This document shows positions 1 through 7,881 of a stretch of 31,198 nt of DNA, one piece after another. The position numbers and the translations under genes are program-made. How positions within the stretch are numbered: the stretch's first letter is position 1; each line of letters opens with the position of its first letter. The stretch lies in the IMG/VR virus record IMGVR_UViG_3300024518_002925, positions 1 to 31,198 of that record, one strand, 5' to 3'. Source of the stretch: a virus. The notes below the pieces were generated by a model, which saw only the letters and a program-made list of their open reading frames with translations, had not been told where the DNA came from and did no database searches.

Positions 1-135
1 GAAATAGTTAAGGTCGGCGGTCGGGTCAGGGCCGTCGCCGACTGTCCAGCCGGTGGCGTTGGCGAGACCGAGGGCTAGGCGGGATAATATGCGGGTATTT
101 TTGGTTGCGGCTCTGGTGATTATATGTACTCTCAT
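1..135 (-). CDS. Putative glycosyltransferase, N-terminal fragment cut by the window edge
   Basis: An open frame starts at an ATG at 133-135 and runs without a stop off the left edge (45 residues visible, beginning MRVHIITRAATKN). The start overlaps the stop of the upstream glycosyltransferase gene by ATGA and is preceded by an AAGGAAAA ribosome binding site. The visible piece contains ALGLANATGWTVGD, which resembles the N-terminal nucleotide-binding half of phage-encoded GT-B glycosyltransferases, but too little is present to be sure. As the third gene of the cluster after two GT-A-type genes it probably belongs to the same glycosylation function, decorating a virion protein or host surface sugar. 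The product assignment is inference; the presence of a coupled gene start is well supported. Confidence 0.6.
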   Translation of the reverse strand, partial: MRVHIITRAATKNTRILSRLALGLANATGWTVGDGPDPTADLNYF

Positions 136-758
136 TTTTCCTTCGCGTTGCCGAATCTATGCTCTACCAATTCCCCGGCCTGAGAATTCCAGGCCGCACC
201 CAACATCCAAACCCTGACCGGCGCGTGGGTCAAAGCCCTGAGCAGCGCCCCCTGATCCTGGTCGGCGAACCGCTGCCAAGACCTGCGCCAAATCTCAAAC
301 AGTCGCCGAACTCGCTCACTCTGGCCGAAGAAGATCAGCCCTGCTTGCAAGTTCAGTGGCTCCCGATTGCCCAGCGCCTCCAGGGTGTAACCCCGGTCAT
401 CTTGGGGCAGGTGTCCTAAAACGTCGCGCCCCTGCCGCCCGCTGGGAGCCATTGCCACGTCCCAACCGTCGCCTAACATCTCAAAACCTGCGCTCAGATC
501 GCCGTGTATTCTGGTATCGGCGTCGATATAGAGAGTTTTCTGGTAAGGCGTCACCAGATCGGCGCTCAGTTTCGCCCAACGTGCCCCCGGCCCCGGTTTC
601 TCGAAGGAGATAACACGATCCGCACCTTTGACCGGTTGACCGATGACGCAGACCGGGAAACTGTTATGCCGCTTTAGGCTTTTGATACTGGCGGCCGCTT
701 CACTCCGGGCCGCCTTGCCATAAGCCACATAAACCGCGCCCCGCCTTAACTTATCCAA
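132..758 (-). CDS. Putative GT-A type glycosyltransferase
   Basis: A 208-residue protein with features of nucleotide-diphospho-sugar (GT8-like) transferases. After an N-terminal strand (AVYVAYGKAA) it has LYIDADTRI with a DxD metal and sugar-nucleotide binding motif at D79/D81, then a NLQAGLIFF segment (residues 136-144) and DQDQGAL (167-171), the usual order for the acceptor-side elements of this fold. The start lies inside the end of the upstream gene (13-base overlap), and the stop overlaps the next gene by ATGA, so the three genes are one translationally coupled unit downstream of the capsid genes. It probably transfers a sugar to a phage or host surface structure; substrate unknown. The C-terminal half is clearly related to the neighbouring 746-1360 protein. 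Confidence 0.72.
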   Translation of the reverse strand: MDKLRRGAVYVAYGKAARSEAAASIKSLKRHNSFPVCVIGQPVKGADRVISFEKPGPGARWAKLSADLVTPYQKTLYIDADTRIHGDLSAGFEMLGDGWDVAMAPSGRQGRDVLGHLPQDDRGYTLEALGNREPLNLQAGLIFFGQSERVRRLFEIWRRSWQRFADQDQGALLRALTHAPVRVWMLGAAWNSQAGELVEHRFGNAKEK

Positions 759-1360
759 ACCGTTGGTAAAGCCAGGATAAGCGGTTTTACGCGGTAGATT
801 GCCCGGAGCAGGGCCAGGCCGTCATTATCGCCCCGACCTCGTTCCTCCTGCCACGCCGCAAGCAAATCACGCGAGGCGGCGCAGCGTCTCAAAAACAGGA
901 TGCCCGGCTCGTAATACGGCACCCGCAAATCACGAATGACCGCCTCAGTCCTGGCCCGGTCGTCAGCGGTGCCGATGTCGCGGGCCAGGACTTCATAGCT
1001 TGCCAGGGGTGCCGCCACCTCCCAGGTATCAAGGAGATTGAACCCGGTCAGGATCAGGTCAGTTCTAAACGATACAGCCGGGCTCCACAGCAGCGTCTTA
1101 GCAAACGGGAGCGAGGGTTCGCCTGTCGTGACTTCGAGGCCGGGCAGGGCGGCGGTGGCGGCGTCGTAACTTTCCGCCGGAACCACTACCCCGCAGCCAA
1201 CCGTGGCCTTGAGGCCAGGCTGGTCGGGGCGGTCGGCAGAGCCGTCGGCGATCCAGCTTAAGGCCAGATGTTTACCGACATTCACCCATTCTTCGGGCGC
1301 GAACTTGGTCACTTTCCCGGCAATCTCGATGTGTTTAACTGTCAACAGGCGAACCCACAT
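746..1360 (-). CDS. Glycosyltransferase-fold protein lacking the DxD motif
   Basis: A 204-residue protein. The first 60 residues (IEIAGKVTKFAPEEW, VGKHLALSWIADGSA) look like a small N-terminal domain frequent in phage proteins. From about residue 88 it aligns with the following glycosyltransferase: LLWSPAVSFRTDL occupies the place of its LYIDADTRI segment, and EPGILFLRR (151-159), AAW (168-170) and DNDGLALLRAI (178-188) match its NLQAGLIFF, IWRRSW and DQGALLRAL. The catalytic DxD is replaced by S93-P94-A95-V96, so it may be a non-catalytic partner or have a changed substrate. A GGAG site sits 9 bases before the ATG. Relationship is judged by eye; function is inference. Confidence 0.6.
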   Translation of the reverse strand: MWVRLLTVKHIEIAGKVTKFAPEEWVNVGKHLALSWIADGSADRPDQPGLKATVGCGVVVPAESYDAATAALPGLEVTTGEPSLPFAKTLLWSPAVSFRTDLILTGFNLLDTWEVAAPLASYEVLARDIGTADDRARTEAVIRDLRVPYYEPGILFLRRCAASRDLLAAWQEERGRGDNDGLALLRAIYRVKPLILALPTVWIS

Positions 1361-1374
1361 GCTTGTCGCTCCGC

Positions 1375-1806
1375 TTAATCAACAATTTCGTCGATGAGGG
1401 TAGTCCCGACCGGCGGGTAGTTGGCTACAATGCCCCAAATCTGAACGCTGAAAATGCCAGCGCTGGCGGGTGTCAATTCGGCGTTAATGGTGTCAAAGGC
1501 GTTGGCGACGTCCAGTTCTGAAGTTTTGATCTCGATGACGGTGACGGTGTTGTTGTCGGTGGTTCCGGTCTTGGTCACATCCTTGCCGCCGGCGTTAAGC
1601 GTCTTGACCCCGGTGCCGGAGGTGTCCGTACCTTGTTCGATGTCAATGTCCAGGTCGCCGCCCAGAACTCCGGCGTGGATGATAATGACGGCCCGCTGGT
1701 AGTTAGCCAAAGAAACGAAGCCGGTGTCCTGTACGGAGTTGTAGGATGCCGGATTAATAGCGGCTAACAAGGCGGCACCCTCGGTGAATCGTTGTGTGTA
1801 ACTCAT
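1375..1806 (-). CDS. Putative head decoration or minor capsid protein
   Basis: A 143-residue protein starting MSYTQRFTEGAA. The start was placed at 1806 rather than an upstream codon because AGGAG lies 7 bases before it. The sequence is rich in beta-prone, Thr/Gly/Asp-containing stretches (VIIIHAGVLGGDLDIDIEQG, TTDNNTVTVIEIKT) and has no Cys or catalytic-looking motif, consistent with a small jelly-roll or beta-sandwich virion protein. It directly follows the major capsid gene, the usual place for a head-decoration or stabilisation protein. I do not recognise the family; the role is inferred from position and composition only. Confidence 0.5.
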   Translation of the reverse strand: MSYTQRFTEGAALLAAINPASYNSVQDTGFVSLANYQRAVIIIHAGVLGGDLDIDIEQGTDTSGTGVKTLNAGGKDVTKTGTTDNNTVTVIEIKTSELDVANAFDTINAELTPASAGIFSVQIWGIVANYPPVGTTLIDEIVD

Positions 1807-1869
1807 GATCATTCTCCTAATGTTCGATGGCGGCGGGCCAAACTTCACCCGCCACTCAGATGTTTATGG

Positions 1870-3327
1870 TTAGCTGCCGTCGGCGGTTGAATCCAGGATA
1901 ACAAACGGGCTGACCTGAGTCGTACCGTCCTGATAAGTCAGCGGCAGAGACAGCCAGGGCCGTCCGTCGCCGCGTGAAATCATGCGCCACTCGGTTTGAT
2001 CGTTGCGCCAGGTGGTGCCGGTGCTGTTACTTTCGATGGTCGTGGCCTTGCGGTCGCCGATCAAATACTTGGACCAGTCAGCAAGCACAACATCTCCAGG
2101 GGCTCCCAAGATCGGGTTCTTTTCCGACCATGTGACGGGGTAGCCTAACAGCATGTCCGGCACGCCGTCGCGGGCGTTGGGCTGCCAGATGAAAGACGGG
2201 TTGCCGGTGGGGCCACTCAACTGAACGATGCTGGCGTAGGCCGATTGAGAAATATGCCACATCCCCCGGCTGTTCGGCAGGAATTGCGAGGCCATGCTAA
2301 CCAGGTCGCCAAAGGAGATGGCATTAGCCGTGTTACGTACCTCGGAGATGGTCGCCGGGGCATTGATGACGCCCAGCGGCTGGCCGGCTCCGGTGCCGTT
2401 AAGGTAGGCCCATTCCCACGTCCAAGCCGAACCTCCGGCAAAGCCGAGGGGGCTGGACAGGAAGGCGGCCAAAGACACAGCCGAATCCTCAAGTAACTCA
2501 TCGGAGGCGACGGTGTAGCCGGTCAATTTATGAGCGATGAGTTTCATCTGGCGGAAGGTTGGATCTGACTGTGATTTCTCACCGGCCTCTTCAGTCCAGG
2601 TGAATGACATACCGCCAAACCAATGAGGGACGCCGGCGGTGGTGCCGGTCTGATCGACCACCGGGATTCGTAATTCCCGGCGACCCATCGGAATGACAAC
2701 GGCCCGGTCGCGGATGGTGGTATCCTCCGCGCCTACACTGAGCATACGGCTGTCCTGCTCGATTGGGACGAGGAAACCGCCCCTGGCCCCAATGCCCTCT
2801 TCCATATCGGCCTTGCGTTCCGCCTGTTTGATGTCGTCAAATTCGACCCACGCCAGATTTTTATGGGGCTTCTGACGCATGACCATTGCTTTATGTACCT
2901 CGATAAGATACCGGCCCCAATCGCCAAAGCCGCCCATAGGAATATTGCTCTGCTTACTGCGGCGCTGCCGCTGGGCCTTGGTCACCGCCTTGTCTTCGGG
3001 GCCATTCATCGGCGACCAGTTGCCGGTGTAGTCGGTCGGGTCGGGATCGGTTCCGTTTTCGCCAGGAGCGGCGGTCATGTGGGCTTCAATGTCTGCCCCA
3101 ACTTGCTCGATTTCCTTGAGGTTGATGGCTTTGGCCGTGTACTCTCTGGCCGCTGTCATCCTCTCTTCTACACTCTCAAGCTCCTCCGAGGTCGCGGCGC
3201 GTGTTTCGTCGCCCTTGCCGGTGGAAACCTTGTTTGTCAAAATTGCTTCACATTGCCCGTTCAGCTTTTTGGCTTCGGCGAATAACGCCTCCTGGCTGTC
3301 AGGCACAGCTTGGGTAATAGTACTCAT
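1870..3327 (-). CDS. HK97-family major capsid protein
   Basis: A 485-residue protein that forms the icosahedral head shell. The start MSTITQAV is chosen at 3327 because AGAGGTG lies 8 bases upstream. Residues 1-110 are charged and helical (SEELESVEERMTAAREY), matching the delta/scaffold domain removed by the prohead protease. The remainder has HK97-fold landmarks: LSVGAEDTTIRDRAVV, a central strand region with FTWTEEAGEKSQSDPTFRQM and LTGYTVASDELLEDSA, and a C-terminal LLGYPVTWSEKNP followed by DVVLADWSKYLIGDR, the conserved end of the A domain. It follows the protease/scaffold gene directly, the expected order. Confident on family; the cleavage site is not determined. Confidence 0.93.
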   Translation of the reverse strand: MSTITQAVPDSQEALFAEAKKLNGQCEAILTNKVSTGKGDETRAATSEELESVEERMTAAREYTAKAINLKEIEQVGADIEAHMTAAPGENGTDPDPTDYTGNWSPMNGPEDKAVTKAQRQRRSKQSNIPMGGFGDWGRYLIEVHKAMVMRQKPHKNLAWVEFDDIKQAERKADMEEGIGARGGFLVPIEQDSRMLSVGAEDTTIRDRAVVIPMGRRELRIPVVDQTGTTAGVPHWFGGMSFTWTEEAGEKSQSDPTFRQMKLIAHKLTGYTVASDELLEDSAVSLAAFLSSPLGFAGGSAWTWEWAYLNGTGAGQPLGVINAPATISEVRNTANAISFGDLVSMASQFLPNSRGMWHISQSAYASIVQLSGPTGNPSFIWQPNARDGVPDMLLGYPVTWSEKNPILGAPGDVVLADWSKYLIGDRKATTIESNSTGTTWRNDQTEWRMISRGDGRPWLSLPLTYQDGTTQVSPFVILDSTADGS

Positions 3328-3340
3328 GATCAATTCACCT

Positions 3341-4858
3341 CTAATTTACTCTGGCTATGTCCAGCGCTTGCTGCTGGACTCTCAATTTAAGCAGCATCTC
3401 GTCAGAGGTGGGTGAACCGTTGTTCGGCCCGGCCTCGCCATGTTGGGTGGGTGGGGTTTTAGCCCCCGGCCCGGCCTCTATCCGCTGTCGTTTCTCGTTT
3501 TCCTTAGCCAAGGCGTCGAAGTCAACTTTCACTCCTGCCCTAGCCAAAACTGTAACTAACTTGAGTAAGGCTTGCTGAATGTCCGAATCGTTGGCGGCCG
3601 ACAATACCCGGCCCGCCTTCTCTTCGGCATCGGCAATCTTGGTCGTCGCCGATGCAAAGGCGGCGGTCAACACTTGCTCTAATTTCTCCAGGTCAAGGTT
3701 GGACGGAACGGCCAGGCGCAGGGTGACGGTTTGGGTGTCTTCATCTTCGCCCTCGTCGTCGGCCTCTTCTCCTTCGGTGTCCTCATCTTCGCCCTCTTCC
3801 TGTTTATGGGCTTCCTCGTCTTCATCGTCGTCGTCGTGCGCCTTTTCTTTTTCCCAAGGCGGCACGATTTCTTCGTCTTCAAACTCGCCGCGCATGGCGG
3901 CGTAATATTGGCTCAGGTGATCTTGCAGGTCGGGCAGGTCGCCGGCAGGTACGTCAAGCTCCTGGCTCCTTGCGCCGCCCAGTGCCCCGGCTGCGGCGAA
4001 GATGCCGGCAGGGACGGCGGCCAGTTCGTCGGCCAAGATGTCACCAATCGGTAACTTAAACGCGCCAAAGGTCTCCGGGTTCTCTTCATCACGCCACAGA
4101 AACGCCGTAGCGTATTTGTCCCAATCCATGTTATCTTCGCCGCCCGCCCACTCGCGGACGCGGCCCTCGGCTTCGTCGCTGTCCCAGTCCCGACCACGCG
4201 GGGCTAGGGGTAGGTCTTGGAAGGAGAGGACTGATTTTGCGGCGGGGGGTTCGGTGGCGTCGGCTTCGGTGGCGGGATCGTCGGCTTTGGCGGACTTTGC
4301 GCTAACAACCGCTGTAGCGTCGTTCATCCCAAAGATCACGTTGGAATATTCCCACAGCCGGATCTCTTTTAGGATACGTACCTCACGGCTCTTGCCGTTT
4401 ATCTGGCGCTCTTCAAACTCGTACTGAACGGCATCGTACCCGATACTGGCTTCGTCAATGAAGCGACCCTCTATCAGATTGAATACATCTCGACCGTTTG
4501 CGGTGTTGAGCGCGTATTGCGTCTTAGCCAGGAGGCCGCCGGTAGCCGACGGTGCATACTCCAGCACCTCTGGCGTCAGCGCCTTTCTTCCGACTTCCCG
4601 CAACGAGAGCGGCTTTCCAACCACGCGCAAAACGCTGTCGGTGTTGTGCATGTCAAGCACTCGAATACGCTTGTTTTCAAGGATAGTTTTGCGGAAGGCG
4701 CTTTTTGTAATTTCGTCATCCCCCGCGTCCACATTTCCGAAAATTGCAACGAAGTGTTCAACAATACCCCTGGTCTCGTCGATGCCCTTGATAAATACAG
4801 GGATCCGCTTTGTCTCGAAACCAGGAAGGTCTCTATAGTCCTCGTCTTTTTTACCCAT
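3341..4858 (-). CDS. HK97-type prohead protease fused to an acidic scaffold-like C-terminus
   Basis: A 505-residue multidomain protein. Residues 15-185 are the HK97 prohead serine protease domain with a recognisable triad: H71 in LDMHNTDSV, S138 in DEASIGYD and E170 in LWEYSNVIFG. Residues 211-325 form a second domain (TAFLWRDEEN, FKLPIGDILADELAAVPAGI, HLSQYYAAM) of a type I know from other phage head-maturation proteins. Residues 327-377 are extremely acidic, and 385-465 are coiled-coil-like, so the C-terminal half probably acts as internal scaffold and is degraded on maturation. It lies just upstream of the capsid gene; an AAGGCGG site precedes the ATG. The separate delta domain of the capsid means two scaffold-like regions are present. 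Domain borders are approximate. Confidence 0.88.
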   Translation of the reverse strand: MGKKDEDYRDLPGFETKRIPVFIKGIDETRGIVEHFVAIFGNVDAGDDEITKSAFRKTILENKRIRVLDMHNTDSVLRVVGKPLSLREVGRKALTPEVLEYAPSATGGLLAKTQYALNTANGRDVFNLIEGRFIDEASIGYDAVQYEFEERQINGKSREVRILKEIRLWEYSNVIFGMNDATAVVSAKSAKADDPATEADATEPPAAKSVLSFQDLPLAPRGRDWDSDEAEGRVREWAGGEDNMDWDKYATAFLWRDEENPETFGAFKLPIGDILADELAAVPAGIFAAAGALGGARSQELDVPAGDLPDLQDHLSQYYAAMRGEFEDEEIVPPWEKEKAHDDDDEDEEAHKQEEGEDEDTEGEEADDEGEDEDTQTVTLRLAVPSNLDLEKLEQVLTAAFASATTKIADAEEKAGRVLSAANDSDIQQALLKLVTVLARAGVKVDFDALAKENEKRQRIEAGPGAKTPPTQHGEAGPNNGSPTSDEMLLKLRVQQQALDIARVN

Positions 4859-4885
4859 AATATTAACCGCCTTTATACCCCTTGA

Positions 4886-5185
4886 TTATTTCGTTTCGTT
4901 CTCGCGTTCTGCGCCCTTGAGCCACAATACCCGCTGCATCAATGGCTCCTGTTCTTCCGTCTCGGGCTGGCGCTTGTTAGTCCACAATGCCCCGTTAAAG
5001 TCGGAGGCGTCAAGGTCGATAATTGACAATCCACAGCCGCCGCAAAGATAACCTTGAATATCCAGCCTTGACGGTTGAAAGGCGTTTCGTATGCCTTCTG
5101 TCTCCACTTCAAACGGAAGCATTGTTCGCGCTACTGTTTCCGTGCTACACCCCGGACAATCCATCCCGCTTTTGTGGCCTGTCAT
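4886..5185 (-). CDS. Small zinc-ribbon protein of unknown function
   Basis: A 99-residue protein with two Cys pairs, CPGC at residues 10-13 and CGGC at 48-51, spaced as in a small zinc ribbon, followed by a charged tail. I do not recognise the family. Its start overlaps the preceding gene stop by ATGA, and it is the last of a chain of small coupled genes between the minor head genes and the prohead protease. Function unknown; a role in nucleic acid or protein binding would be a guess from the ribbon alone. Confidence 0.6.
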   Translation of the reverse strand: MTGHKSGMDCPGCSTETVARTMLPFEVETEGIRNAFQPSRLDIQGYLCGGCGLSIIDLDASDFNGALWTNKRQPETEEQEPLMQRVLWLKGAERENETK

Positions 5186-5415
5186 TTCGTCTCACTCGGC
5201 CCCGCCTTCGTCTGGCGTGGCTTCGGTTTACTGGGCGCGAACTGCTTCAAAGTCTGCTCGATGTGTCCCAAATCAGCCGCCATGCGCTCCAGTCGGCTCG
5301 CGGCGTTCCTGGTTGCCGTCGCTGCGTGCTGCTTGGTTTCGTCGGCGTTGTCGAGTTGGGCCTTGATGCGGGTTAGTGACTTTTTAATGTTGTTCATGGT
5401 TTGCGTGTAGGTCAT
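5182..5415 (-). CDS. Small helical protein
   Basis: A 77-residue basic, strongly helical protein (KKSLTRIKAQLDNADETKQH, ASRLERMAADLGHIEQTLKQ) likely to form a coiled coil, with a Lys/Pro-rich tail. Start and stop both overlap neighbouring genes by ATGA, which supports it as a real gene. No recognisable family or catalytic motif. Confidence 0.55.
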   Translation of the reverse strand: MTYTQTMNNIKKSLTRIKAQLDNADETKQHAATATRNAASRLERMAADLGHIEQTLKQFAPSKPKPRQTKAGPSETK

Positions 5416-5810
5416 AAGTTTGCCTCTTCTCTTTCGATTGGACTACGGCCCCGAATAACCTCCGTCATCTTGGCGCAAAACTCTAGTTGATGTTGCAATT
5501 CCAGGGCCGCCAGGCAGATGGACAGGGGAGCCGATACGGTAGCATTCGCCGCGCCATCTTCTGCCCAGCGCCCCTCTGCAAACGCAGTCCAGCCCTTTCG
5601 CGTTGCGTCCTCAACCGGCACGACGCATAGCCTCAGTTTCTCTGCCACTTCCCAGGCCGCCTCGATGTTGGTTGAGTACGGCGGCAAGTAAGGCCACCGT
5701 CCAATCTGTGGCTCGAATTTGCCGGGCAAACCCTCTGAACGGGTTTGCCCCATTACTTTCTCGGCAATCAGGGCGTCAAGCTCCGGACCTGCCTTTACTT
5801 GTGTTGTCAT
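5412..5810 (-). CDS. Phage ABA-sandwich domain protein
   Basis: A 132-residue protein. The start is set at MTTQVKAGPELDALI (5810) because this ATG overlaps the upstream stop by ATGA; the open frame upstream of it is an Arg-rich shadow. Residues 8-125 follow the pattern of the phage ABA-sandwich domain: LDALIAEKVMGQ, WPYLPPYSTNIEAAWEVAEK and a C-terminal LSICLAALE corresponding to the usual AICRAAL. The biochemical role of this small alpha/beta domain is not known. A second member may be encoded at 23661-24056. Confidence 0.65.
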   Translation of the reverse strand: MTTQVKAGPELDALIAEKVMGQTRSEGLPGKFEPQIGRWPYLPPYSTNIEAAWEVAEKLRLCVVPVEDATRKGWTAFAEGRWAEDGAANATVSAPLSICLAALELQHQLEFCAKMTEVIRGRSPIEREEANL

Positions 5811-6067
5811 CACTCGCCGCCCTTCAGGTCGATCTCGACCTTGCCGTAGATTTTGACTTTCATTATCTTGGCATCTTCTTCGTCGGAGTCCTTGAGTATC
5901 ACGAGGGGGAATACGTCCGTCTTTCCCTCGCGCCGATCCGGGGGAACCGTAATAAATACCTCGGCCCAACCTTCCTCGGCATCTGCGCTCATGCACATGG
6001 CAGAAATGTTAATGCCGTTAAAAGTTACCTCGGCGTCCGGGTGTGTCTCGCAAGTAATCAGTGTCAT
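5810..6067 (-). CDS. Hypothetical protein, beta-rich
   Basis: An 85-residue protein (MTLITCETHPDAEVTFNG...) with alternating hydrophobic strands (AEVFITVPPD, IMKVKIYGKVEIDLK) and an acidic loop. Overlaps both neighbours by ATGA, so it is part of the coupled chain from 6.7 to 4.9 kb. No family recognised. Confidence 0.55.
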   Translation of the reverse strand: MTLITCETHPDAEVTFNGINISAMCMSADAEEGWAEVFITVPPDRREGKTDVFPLVILKDSDEEDAKIMKVKIYGKVEIDLKGGE

Positions 6068-6267
6068 TGTCTGTCCTCGTAAAAGGCAGTGCGTCGGGCA
6101 TCATCGCCGGGCAACGATCTCGACCTTGCCATGTTGCCCGGTTCTTCAATTACAAGAACCTCCGGCACCAGAAATCCGCCGTAATGGTGATGCGGGTCTG
6201 TGTTTGTGCCGTCTTTTATGCCTCGGAGCCAGGCGGCCCAGGCCTTGGTGTTGCTATCCGTCGTCAT
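6064..6267 (-). CDS. Hypothetical small protein
   Basis: A 67-residue protein starting MTTDSNTKAWAAWLRGIKDG with a His-rich stretch (DPHHHYGG). Overlaps the next gene by ATGA and the previous one by a single base (TAATG), which supports it as coding. No family recognised. Confidence 0.5.
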   Translation of the reverse strand: MTTDSNTKAWAAWLRGIKDGTNTDPHHHYGGFLVPEVLVIEEPGNMARSRSLPGDDARRTAFYEDRQ

Positions 6268-6509
6268 TAGTTCGCCGCCTTCTGGGTAGCTTCGGTCGCC
6301 GGGGGGTCTATCACCAATAGCTCAACGTTTTCACCCAGGATCAAATGTTTGGTATCCGGCAAAGCCGCCGTAATAATTTCCTTGGCACGTTCTATATCTT
6401 CCAGTGTTAAACGGTGGGGAAACCGCACAGCCAACACGTCACCCGGCTTCAGTTCCAGCTTGGCTATCTTGGCGCTGATAACATCTACTGCTATGTCAGC
6501 CTTCGCCAT
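6267..6509 (-). CDS. Hypothetical small protein
   Basis: An 80-residue protein, MAKADIAVDVISAKIAKLEL, containing LKPGDVLAVRFPHRLTLEDI. The pattern of a helix, then PGD and a short strand, then a regular amphipathic helix resembles a small alpha/beta domain. Coupled to both neighbours by one-base TAATG overlaps. Function unknown. Confidence 0.55.
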   Translation of the reverse strand: MAKADIAVDVISAKIAKLELKPGDVLAVRFPHRLTLEDIERAKEIITAALPDTKHLILGENVELLVIDPPATEATQKAAN

Positions 6510-6715
6510 TACAACCTGACCTTTACTTCGACGTGAACCTTTCTGCCGTGGCGGGGCGAGATCGCAATCTCGTCAGCAAACGGAGAAATTGTTTTGAGCG
6601 GCTCGATTGTCACGGCTTCAACATCTGCGCCAGTGGAGGTAATGAATTCGGAAATCAGTTGGGCTATCTCGTCGCCTAGCTTTTCTTTGGCGTGTTTAAC
6701 ATCCTCTACTTCCAT
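6509..6715 (-). CDS. Hypothetical small protein
   Basis: A 68-residue protein. The start MEVEDVKHAKEKLGD at 6715 is chosen over an upstream TTG because AAGGA lies about 8 bases before it. It is an acidic N-terminal helix followed by two strands (EAVTIEP, KVHVEVKVRL). It lies 5 bases after the minor head gene. No family recognised. Confidence 0.5.
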   Translation of the reverse strand: MEVEDVKHAKEKLGDEIAQLISEFITSTGADVEAVTIEPLKTISPFADEIAISPRHGRKVHVEVKVRL

Positions 6716-6719
6716 CTCG

Positions 6720-7418
6720 CTATCCTTCCCCAACCCATAATTCAGCGCACTCCCCCGGTGACACCTTGTTCGGAATAACGTTAAAAAAATGTGGGCAGTT
6801 TTGATGATATGGCGGCGGGTTCGCCACCGCCTCCTCTATCGGCACCTCGCCCCGGTTGATCCAGCCCTGGCATATCGGCTCCGCCGCCGTCTGCGGCATC
6901 AGCACCGCCACGCCTTGCACGTCGTTGAAGGCGACGAAATCCCGTTGTGCCCTGGCCCGCGCCGTGCCTTCGGTGAATTCGGCAATCTGCGCCGACTTCC
7001 ATTTATTGCGCTTGCCTTCCCAGGCCATAAGCCGCTTAACGTAGGTGTTACGGCTGGCCGTCGGAACCTCGGCTTGAATGTTGGCGACTGCGGCGGCCAA
7101 GTCGAAATTGTAGGTGTTGACAATCGACACGCCGTCGGCCTTGCTCTCTTCGTTCATCTCGCTCAGGCTTGGCCCGGCTCGCAGATTGCCGCGCCCGTTA
7201 GGACAGCCGATGCGCCGGGCCTGGATGGTGATTTCGTCTTCGTAGGCTCGGCGGCGGGCTTTGACCAGTTCGCCCCGGATGCGGTCAGCGTCCATCTCTT
7301 CAAGCCGCATGGCGAGGTGGACCAGGCGCATGGGGTCACTGAAGCTGTCGGAGCGGACAACGCTTTCCCAGTCGCGGGCCTTGAGTTGGGCGGGGTCAGG
7401 CTGGGTCAGTGTTGGCAT
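6720..7418 (-). CDS. Putative minor head / head morphogenesis protein
   Basis: A 232-residue protein downstream of the portal gene. The C-terminal half resembles the Mu gpF / SPP1 gp7 minor head family: IVNTYNFDLAAAV, YVKRLMAWEGKRNKWKSAQI, then ICQGWINRG (about residues 182-190) and YHQNCPHFFNV (about 203-213), the Cys/His cluster characteristic of that family's C-terminus. It is shorter than typical gp7 proteins, so it may be a reduced version. In related phages this protein joins the portal early in head assembly. The start overlaps the end of the preceding gene by 23 bases. The family call is moderate: motif plus gene order. Confidence 0.6.
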   Translation of the reverse strand: MPTLTQPDPAQLKARDWESVVRSDSFSDPMRLVHLAMRLEEMDADRIRGELVKARRRAYEDEITIQARRIGCPNGRGNLRAGPSLSEMNEESKADGVSIVNTYNFDLAAAVANIQAEVPTASRNTYVKRLMAWEGKRNKWKSAQIAEFTEGTARARAQRDFVAFNDVQGVAVLMPQTAAEPICQGWINRGEVPIEEAVANPPPYHQNCPHFFNVIPNKVSPGECAELWVGEG

Positions 7419-7656
7419 TGGTATTGTCCGACAGGTGTACCGTTACGCAGCCTTGGCCTATTTCTTCCAGTGCTGCCATTATGTCGTCTACACTATTTTG
7501 CACATAGAACACCCCGCCGCCCCTAACCCATACATTAGTGGGGATACTGCCATCAGAACTGGTCACTTCATTGGGCACTAGCCCTGTAATGTAGTCAGAA
7601 TTGACGACGACAGTCTTTTCGTCAGGATCAAACGCTCCAATCAACTTCAAAAGCAT
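7396..7656 (-). CDS. Small beta-rich protein, FlbD-like fold possible
   Basis: An 86-residue protein: MLLKLIG, VVVNSDYITGLVPNE, NVWVRGGGVFYVQNSVDDI. The order of strand, loop, strand then VxxSVDDIMAAL resembles the small FlbD-like domain that turns up as stand-alone proteins in phages. Located between the portal and minor head genes; the stop falls within the next gene. The resemblance is weak and no function is assigned. Confidence 0.5.
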   Translation of the reverse strand: MLLKLIGAFDPDEKTVVVNSDYITGLVPNEVTSSDGSIPTNVWVRGGGVFYVQNSVDDIMAALEEIGQGCVTVHLSDNTNANTDPA

Positions 7657-7881
7657 CTACGCCGCCTCCCGTTCGCCCTGCTCATTATCCCGCGCCACAG
7701 CCTCCGCCCACTCCTCATCACTAATCGCCCGCAACCTATCCAGTCCGTCCGGGTTACTGATTGCGGCCAGCACGTCGGCCGACGTCTGCCGGAGTAGCTT
7801 GGCCCGGCGGCGGGTATCGCTGCGGTCGAGGCGGGCGAGTTCTTGTTTGCGAGTTTCCTTTACTTCCCGTTTATCGCCCAC
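7657..7881 (-). CDS. Hypothetical basic protein after the portal gene
   Basis: A 74-residue protein if translation begins at the GTG at 7881 (GDKREVKETRKQELARL), which has an AAGGGGG stretch just upstream and overlaps the portal stop by 22 bases. An ATG at 7920 would add 13 residues and a 61-base overlap. The sequence is charged and helical throughout, with no recognised family. Possibly a small head assembly factor from position only. Confidence 0.45.
   Translation of the reverse strand: MGDKREVKETRKQELARLDRSDTRRRAKLLRQTSADVLAAISNPDGLDRLRAISDEEWAEAVARDNEQGEREAA

Noticed and set aside
3579-3905. Ser-rich plus-strand frames opposite the prohead protease
   Set aside because: They are antisense readings of the Asp/Glu-rich tail and have no ribosome binding site.
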